From contig NZ_NUPZ01000041.1 of the NCBI RefSeq assembly GCF_002584985.1, positions 14,547-78,546 on the forward strand: 64,000 bases of DNA. The letters are read 5' to 3'. Position numbers and translations under genes: made by a program. Shown piece by piece: positions 59,048-64,000 of the stretch. The stretch comes from Bacillus sp. AFS029637 (GTDB lineage: Bacteria > Bacillota > Bacilli > Bacillales > Bacillaceae_G). Each line of letters begins with the position of its first letter. The first letter of the stretch is position 1. The notes below the pieces were generated by a model, which saw only the letters and a program-made list of their open reading frames with translations, did no database searches and was not told the origin of the DNA.

Positions 59048-60163
59048 TTATTCAATTGCGCCAGCAACGTCATAATCATTTAAATCTAATTCAATCGGTT
59101 GTCCCAGCGCTAATTTAGCAAGTTCTGACCCTAAATATGGACCTGCCGTTAAACCTGAAGCACCTAATCCGTTCGCAACGAGAATACCTTCAAAGTTAGG
59201 AAGCGGGCCAATAACAGGTAAGAATCCTGGCGTAAATGGTCTGAATCCAACTCTCGTTTCAAGCATGGTAGCATTTTCTAATCCAGGTGCAACTGTTATT
59301 GCTTTATGGAAAACTTCGTTTAAACCACCTGCAGTTACACGGTGATCGAAACCAGTATCATTCTCATGTGTTGCACCAATTACGAAATGACCATTATCAA
59401 ACGTTAAAATATATTGATCGTTTGGCGGCATAACAACAGGCATATTTTCTGTTGCTGTATTTTCCATTTGCAAATGAACAATTTGTCCTTTTTGGAACGT
59501 AACTAAGAAATTAATTCCTAATGGGTTTAAGATTTCATTCGCCCATGCACCTGCAGTTACAATAACCTTTTCTGCTAAAATTGTTGCATCGTTTACTTTG
59601 ACTCCCGTAATATGATTACCTTCACGGATTAATACTGCATCGCCTTTTATAAAAGTTGCACCATGTTTTTTCGCAGCGCTTATTAATGCGTTGCGTAATA
59701 ATCTTCCATTTACTCGTGCAGCACCACTAATATGAACAGAACTATATTCTTCTGATAATGCTGGGAATAATTTTTTCGTTTCTTCAGCTGATAAGCGAGT
59801 GATTTCACCAATTTCTGGTGCATCTTCACGGCGTTTATACGCTCGCTCTTCCATTTGATCTAATTTTTTCTCATCAGTATGTAAACTAATTGCACCTACA
59901 CGGTTGTAACCTGTATCCGTTTCACCGTCTTCTTCTAATTGCTGAATTAACGAAGAATAGTAACGCGCACCGCCTTTAACGATTTTATACCATGCCTTAT
60001 TACGACGTTGTGAAAGCCATGGACAGACAATACCGGCTGCTGCATCAGTTGCTTGACCTACTTGTTGACGATCTACGATAATAACGTTCGCGCCAGCCTT
60101 AGCAAGATGATAAGCAGTAGACGCTCCTAAAATACCGGCTCCAACTACAATATACGATTTCAT
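59048..60163 (-). CDS. FAD-dependent amine/amino acid oxidase (DadA/glycine oxidase type)
   Basis: About 371 residues. N-terminal FAD motif SYIVVGAGILGASTAYHLAK then VIIVDR; ATDAAAGIVCPWLSQRRNKA is a characteristic loop; VIVTAGAWAN and the C-terminal GFRPFTPGFLPVIGPLPNFE then GILVANGLGASGLTAGP are the DAO family ends. It oxidises an amino acid or amine with release of ammonia and peroxide; the substrate is unassigned. Start 60163 (AAAAGGTG), three codons below the open end. Confidence 0.87.
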   Translation of the reverse strand: MKSYIVVGAGILGASTAYHLAKAGANVIIVDRQQVGQATDAAAGIVCPWLSQRRNKAWYKIVKGGARYYSSLIQQLEEDGETDTGYNRVGAISLHTDEKKLDQMEERAYKRREDAPEIGEITRLSAEETKKLFPALSEEYSSVHISGAARVNGRLLRNALISAAKKHGATFIKGDAVLIREGNHITGVKVNDATILAEKVIVTAGAWANEILNPLGINFLVTFQKGQIVHLQMENTATENMPVVMPPNDQYILTFDNGHFVIGATHENDTGFDHRVTAGGLNEVFHKAITVAPGLENATMLETRVGFRPFTPGFLPVIGPLPNFEGILVANGLGASGLTAGPYLGSELAKLALGQPIELDLNDYDVAGAIE

Positions 60164-60289
60164 TTTAAACACCTTTTCTTTTTTACTAATTATATAAATA
60201 TAAGAACATTCCTTAGTATAATGGAAGGAATACTTTTTTCAATGTACTCATCGCAATTAATTGTTGCATCATTGTGACGTTCCTAATCA

Positions 60290-60943
60290 TTATTTTTTCT
60301 TCTTACGGAATAATTCAATTGTTTTATATCCTTGTGAAAGGATTTCAATCATTTTCTCAAGACGTTTTTCACGTGTTTTTTCTTGTTTTACAGAAAATAA
60401 ATTACGTGCCCAATCTTTTTGATATCCAGGTGTTAAACTTTGATAAAACGTAAGTTCATTTGGATGATTAGCTAATAAAGCTTCAACATCTTGAATTCGA
60501 TCTGCATAATCAGCTACACATTGGCTCATTGCAGGTGTTTTCGTAGCTTTTTTCTTCTCACGCTTTAAGCCTACAACAGTGAAGACGTCATCCATACTTA
60601 CCATTCGCGCAAATTTAATATCGCTCTTTCCTACATACCCATCTTCTCCAACATTTAAAGCTGGAAACATTTCATCACGATGAATAAAAGTACTATAACG
60701 AGAATTACCTTTTTTCGGATACGCAAAAAATACATAACCTTTCTCAAGTAACAACTTTTCATTTTTAATAATGAAATTTGTATGCTCTACCATCTCATCA
60801 AGCGTTTCTACAAAAATAAAAACAGCATCATGTTCTTTTGAAAATGATGTTTCTTTATCTGTGAAAATGTCATAATCACTTGGTTCGTTAATAACAACCA
60901 TATTTGTATACTTATTTAGTTTCAATTTATCAATTACTGACAT
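60290..60943 (-). CDS. YdeI/OmpD-associated family protein
   Basis: 217 residues, cytosolic. The C-terminal part, LTFYQSLTPGYQKDWARNLF then SVKQEKTREKRLEKMIEIL, is the YdeI/OmdA helix pair shared by B. subtilis YdeI-like proteins, sometimes called bacteriocin-protection proteins. The N-terminal 120 residues are a variable alpha/beta domain. Ends in a basic RKKKK. Start 60943 with GGAAGATTATT. Function unproven. Confidence 0.75.
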   Translation of the reverse strand: MSVIDKLKLNKYTNMVVINEPSDYDIFTDKETSFSKEHDAVFIFVETLDEMVEHTNFIIKNEKLLLEKGYVFFAYPKKGNSRYSTFIHRDEMFPALNVGEDGYVGKSDIKFARMVSMDDVFTVVGLKREKKKATKTPAMSQCVADYADRIQDVEALLANHPNELTFYQSLTPGYQKDWARNLFSVKQEKTREKRLEKMIEILSQGYKTIELFRKKKK

Positions 60944-61087
60944 AATAATCTTCCTTTACATCCGATATTCATTTTATATACTTTTTTTATACTGTTCTAG
61001 TGTATTATATCTATTAAGAAAATCAAACTTTAAATCGCATCATTCTGTTGCAAAAGAACATAATTCTTTACTAGAAGGAGTGGTTTC

Positions 61088-61270
61088 ATGCCATATGTTA
61101 TCCGAGATGAAGGACGCGTTCTGCAAGGGGATAATGGAAAAGAACCAGTTTTTCATACATATGAAGAAGCTGCAGAAACGTTAAAAACATTAACTATACC
61201 GCAGTTTCCAAAACATATTAGACAAAAACCTTTTAAACCAAAAATAATTAAAATAGCCGATTCTGAATAA
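61088..61270 (+). CDS. Small hydrophilic protein, 60 residues
   Basis: MPYVIRDEGRVLQGDNGKEP then VFHTYEEAAETLKTLTIPQF: a short strand-loop-helix start and a Lys/Pro rich tail (KPFKPKIIKIADSE). ATG 61088 after AGAAGGAGTGG. No family recognised; looks like a small soluble domain. It converges on the N-acetyltransferase gene, sharing the terminator. Confidence 0.65.
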   Translation: MPYVIRDEGRVLQGDNGKEPVFHTYEEAAETLKTLTIPQFPKHIRQKPFKPKIIKIADSE

Positions 61271-61285
61271 GAACCGGCTATTTTG
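61252..61285. terminator. Terminator shared by converging genes
   Basis: AATAGCCG and CGGCTATT around a 15-base loop that contains the stop codon of the small gene, then TTT. Confidence 0.75.
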
Positions 61286-61289
61286 ATAT

Positions 61290-62057
61290 TCACAACTCAA
61301 TAGTAAATAAAGTATATAACAAATCTCTATATTGATCCTCTGTAATACTACGCTTCGTTTTTTGACCACAATTAATTTCAGTTATACTTGTATTTGTTAA
61401 AGAAATATGACCGAAATCCGTCAATTTGACTGCAATTGGTCCTTTGTTAAAAATAGATTTCTCATCTTCTATTACTCTTCTTTGGACGTCATTTACTACT
61501 GTTTCATCAATCATATGAGTATAAAAAGCATGACAAACTTTCCACTCTTCGTTAACATCTCTTCTTTCTAAAATATAGTTTCCTTTACTCGTATCTTTTT
61601 GTCTCACTCGGTACGAGCCATTTTTAGAAGAAAGAAACTCACCATTAAACGGTACTGGCGCGAGAGGTACTAACGAAGCTATACCTACATCAATTAAATA
61701 TTGTGCATTATCATAATTTAAAATAATTGTTATATGTCCATCCTCAAGTGCCCAAGCGTTTATATCATTTTTATATACAGTACCTAATGCTAGTTGTACA
61801 TCATAACCACTATCTTTTAAAAAATAGTAAAAAAGAGTATTTAATTCATAACATAGTCCACCGCGAGAGTTAGTTAAGACTTTCTCCTGTAAGTTTTCTT
61901 TTGAAATTACGTCTGTATTACCTGCTATAATATCTAAATTCTCAAATGGAATAGTGTGTGCAAATGCATAGAGTATTGTATTTAACGCTTCAAACGTTAC
62001 GTCATTATGTTTTTCAAGGTTTAATCTTGTGAAAAGCTGATCTTGTAAACTTGTCAT
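61290..62057 (-). CDS. nat: Arylamine N-acetyltransferase
   Basis: About 255 residues. The catalytic triad is complete: Cys69 in SRGGLCYELNTLF, His108 in EDGHITII and Asp123 in YLIDVG, at nearly the canonical spacing. PFENLDIIAG is the conserved segment before it. It transfers acetyl from acetyl-CoA to arylamines and hydrazines; the group has several paralogues. Start 62057 (AAGGGGTGC), three codons below the open end. Monocistronic. Confidence 0.92.
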   Translation of the reverse strand: MTSLQDQLFTRLNLEKHNDVTFEALNTILYAFAHTIPFENLDIIAGNTDVISKENLQEKVLTNSRGGLCYELNTLFYYFLKDSGYDVQLALGTVYKNDINAWALEDGHITIILNYDNAQYLIDVGIASLVPLAPVPFNGEFLSSKNGSYRVRQKDTSKGNYILERRDVNEEWKVCHAFYTHMIDETVVNDVQRRVIEDEKSIFNKGPIAVKLTDFGHISLTNTSITEINCGQKTKRSITEDQYRDLLYTLFTIEL

Positions 62058-62066
62058 ATACAGCAC

Positions 62067-62262
62067 CCCTTAAAAAGTATAAGTATAGTATATGATGATT
62101 GTATATTTAATGTTGTGCTGTAACAATGTACCTTTTATTTAATTGTACCGGTACAAAAATTTCGATTCACAAGATAGTAAAATATAAGAATTAACCATTA
62201 CAAATACCTTTTTTATAATCCGTGATACAAAAGGATTGCTTCTTTTTGGATCCAATCAAAAG
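62067..62262. other. Intergenic region
   Basis: About 200 AT-rich bases; GTACCGGTAC at about 62143 is a short palindrome. No gene seen. Confidence 0.35.
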
Positions 62263-62766
62263 CTATGAATACAAACTTAATAATTTGTCTATTGGCAAAT
62301 TATTATTATCACTGAAATCAACAAAATATTGAAGTTGCCACATTTGGCTCTTTTTAGCTTGATTACTGACAGGGTTATCCCATATAGGATAAATCCTCAT
62401 AGCCATCTTGCCTTTTTGATTTTGTGTTCTCAAGATTTTTTCCTTAAGAAGGATCTCTTTAGGGAAAATGAATTGTCCTAGTTTATTATCATCTATACAA
62501 GTAATAACTAATAAGTCAGGAGCAGCTTTATAAGAAAATGCTTGATTTTGCATATTGTCATCTTTCTCCCAAAAAGAAACAAATTGACCAATTTTATTAG
62601 GAGTAATTTTTGATTTTCTAAAACGAATGGTTTTGTTATTTAAATGAAATATACATCCTGCATATTCTGCGTTTTGCTTTTCTTCTTTTAGATTCGTAAT
62701 TATTAAATTGTTGGGTTTGTATACTATATTGTTTAAATTTCGGATTGAATCATTAAAATTGTTCAA
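62263..62766 (-). CDS. MepB family protein
   Basis: About 167 residues, soluble. NAEYAGCIFHLNNKTIRFRK, KITPNKIGQFVSFWEKDD, DLLVITCIDDNKLGQFIFPK and GKMAMRIYPIWDNPVSNQAK are the conserved MepB blocks. MepB was named from the S. aureus mepRAB operon, where its role is unknown; no MepA pump or MepR regulator is here. The frame opens at 62787, but AAAGGGGGAG lies inside it, so the TTG at 62766 is the likely start. Confidence 0.83.
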   Translation of the reverse strand: MNNFNDSIRNLNNIVYKPNNLIITNLKEEKQNAEYAGCIFHLNNKTIRFRKSKITPNKIGQFVSFWEKDDNMQNQAFSYKAAPDLLVITCIDDNKLGQFIFPKEILLKEKILRTQNQKGKMAMRIYPIWDNPVSNQAKKSQMWQLQYFVDFSDNNNLPIDKLLSLYS

Positions 62767-62874
62767 GAAAACTCCCCCTTTATTCATTTCTCAGTTTATC
62801 ACAAACATCAGTTCCTATATGTTGTAAATAATAAGCGATATGAAAAAGAGGGAGATTTTATTGGGATGTTATTA

Positions 62875-63243
62875 TTACTTCAATGTACTTAATTTTTCAA
62901 GTGCTTGTTTTTCAGTTGCTAAGTAAAAAATATCTCTACCTTTATTACATTCATAAATAAAATCCTTTAAGCTTTTACTAGTATACATAGAGAAATCTCC
63001 AATGATTGCAAACTTTACCTTGTAGTCTATAAATTTTTGAAGAATATCACCCGCAAGACGTGTTTTTAAATCAAAGAACTCTTCACTTATTAAAGATTTA
63101 TGGATGATAATATGTTTCGCATCTACCTCATATTGAACTGTTGCCATTGTATCTAATGCAGATTGAACATCGGATATTAATACCTTATCGTTTCTAATGA
63201 CCGCAATATTGATTCCATCGATTACTACTTTCTTTATTTCCAT
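62875..63243 (-). CDS. DUF4180 family protein
   Basis: 122 residues, soluble, alpha/beta like a STAS/NTF-type small domain. Pattern: INIAVIRNDKVLISDVQSAL at the start, KHIIIHKSLISEEFFDLKTR LAGDILQKFI in the middle and FAIIGDFSMYTSKSLKDFIY near the end: the DUF4180 consensus. No known function. Start 63243 after AAAGGGGTGGGAC. Monocistronic. Confidence 0.82.
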   Translation of the reverse strand: MEIKKVVIDGINIAVIRNDKVLISDVQSALDTMATVQYEVDAKHIIIHKSLISEEFFDLKTRLAGDILQKFIDYKVKFAIIGDFSMYTSKSLKDFIYECNKGRDIFYLATEKQALEKLSTLK

Positions 63244-63417
63244 AGTCCCACCCCTTTATAATGTACACTGTATGAGTAAAATTATTTTACAAAACTTCGT
63301 ATTAATCATAGATTAAATTGGCCGCAGCTATTTAAATTGCCTCTTTTTTATTTTAAATATAGATTTTTATCTTACTAATACGGTCAATGAAATTTTTGAA
63401 TATATATGAAATTGATT

Positions 63418-64000
63418 TTACTTGTTATAAAAATATTGTGGAGTAACATAACTTAACAAACTATCCAAAGTATTAATCTCGGCATACGGTTGTATTTTAG
63501 TAGTATTCTTGATTTTCTGCGGGTTAAACCACACACCTTTTATATTTGCATTTTGAGGACCAGCAATATCCTTTTCTAAGTCATCTCCTATAAATAATAC
63601 ATCTTCTGGTTTTACATTAAGCTTATTTAATGCTAGTTCGAATATACGTTTATCAGGTTTACTAAATCCCACTTCTTCAGAAATAATGATCGTATCAAAG
63701 TAATTATTTAAATTCGTGTTAATTATTTTGGCCTTTTGCCTCTGAGTTGAGCCATTTGTTATAATTCCAACTTTAAAGTGCCTCTTTATATGATTTAAGA
63801 AATGATAAGTATTTTTGTCTATTGAAAAACATTTAGGGAAATTATCATTCCAAAAATCTTGGATGTAATTGCGTGGCAGTCTATACTTCGGTGGGAATTC
63901 ATCAAACAATGATCCCAGGACTGTCGTTTTATTACTTATGCCGTATTCTCTTTTATCGTATTCTTTGAATTTCTGTAACATATTGTTTTTAACTGTATCA
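63418..64000 (-). CDS. HAD-superfamily hydrolase, partial (5' end beyond the window)
   Basis: The frame remains open to the right window edge (DTVKNN before the first internal Met at 63981), so the gene begins outside and the nucleophile DxD motif is missing from view. Present are motif II FKVGIITNGSTQRQ, the motif III lysine in EVGFSKPDKRIFELA and motif IV FIGDDLEKDIAGPQNA. It resembles the YjjG/YsaA-type phosphatases that act on nucleotides or phosphosugars, with an alpha-helical cap. The C-terminal end is complete at 63418. Confidence 0.82.
   Translation of the reverse strand, partial: DTVKNNMLQKFKEYDKREYGISNKTTVLGSLFDEFPPKYRLPRNYIQDFWNDNFPKCFSIDKNTYHFLNHIKRHFKVGIITNGSTQRQKAKIINTNLNNYFDTIIISEEVGFSKPDKRIFELALNKLNVKPEDVLFIGDDLEKDIAGPQNANIKGVWFNPQKIKNTTKIQPYAEINTLDSLLSYVTPQYFYNK

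Overview
The window is AT-rich, densely coded chromosomal DNA of a Bacillus cereus group organism (B. cereus, B. thuringiensis or B. anthracis type). This rests on family recognition: a YjcZ-type small sporulation protein, a heterocycloanthracin-type bacteriocin precursor, an S-box controlled UPF0397 ECF transporter, two orphan sporulation-type sensor kinases, YfiT, DUF3189, DUF4180 and YdeI family proteins. The order kinase / PBP / racemase / ECF transporter / YjcZ / kinase also fits what I remember of this group's chromosome. I see no tRNA, rRNA, CRISPR array, prophage module or intact transposase. It looks like an ordinary, variable part of a core chromosome with many small monocistronic genes, each closed by its own terminator.

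Layout. 0-10 kb: orphan kinase, a gutted PBP gene, a good small-RNA candidate (3172-3255), an aspartate/glutamate racemase facing leftward, then a SAM (S-box) riboswitch driving an ECF transporter (S component, double ATPase, T component), YjcZ, a second orphan kinase and a degenerate protein kinase. 10-22 kb: GrpB-like protein, a membrane protein with an OmpR/HisKA two-component system, a BcrC-like phosphatase, a PASTA PBP, a T-box leader (specifier reads CCA, proline) ahead of a DHA3-type MFS pump, a serine hydrolase, VanZ-like, DUF3189 and DegV proteins. 22-33 kb: a Fur-box promoter with a short terminated transcript, a MerR/zinc-ribbon/methyltransferase fusion followed by an MFS pump, a MocR regulator divergent from an EamA exporter, acetyltransferase and Nudix genes, and the bacteriocin precursor.

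33-41 kb: an OFA-type MFS carrier, Nudix genes, a broken second dnaN, an MBL-fold hydrolase, and a free-standing LAGLIDADG endonuclease-like gene beside about 800 bases of non-coding AT-rich DNA. 41-54 kb is mostly leftward genes: YwqG, DUF1992, a Fes-type esterase, a YxiJ-like/patatin pair, GNAT and YfiT proteins, a flavin oxidoreductase, UppP, a GIY-YIG protein, a PQQ-glucose-dehydrogenase-like propeller protein and small membrane proteins. 54-64 kb: a decaying patch (dead serine hydrolase, an IS231-like miniature element, clustered hairpins), then a DJ-1/PfpI gene with its WYL regulator, Nudix, an amino acid oxidase-like flavoprotein, YdeI, arylamine N-acetyltransferase, MepB, DUF4180 and a HAD phosphatase cut by the window edge.

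Themes: cell envelope and undecaprenyl phosphate recycling (two PBP genes, one dead; BcrC and UppP types; VanZ), entry into sporulation (two orphan kinases, a Spo0A box), small-molecule resistance and export, and RNA-based control (S-box, T-box, two sRNA candidates). Five genes are clearly decayed (PBP, VOC, dnaN, serine hydrolase, IS231-like element), so the region is turning over. All family names come from recognising motifs by eye; no database search was run.
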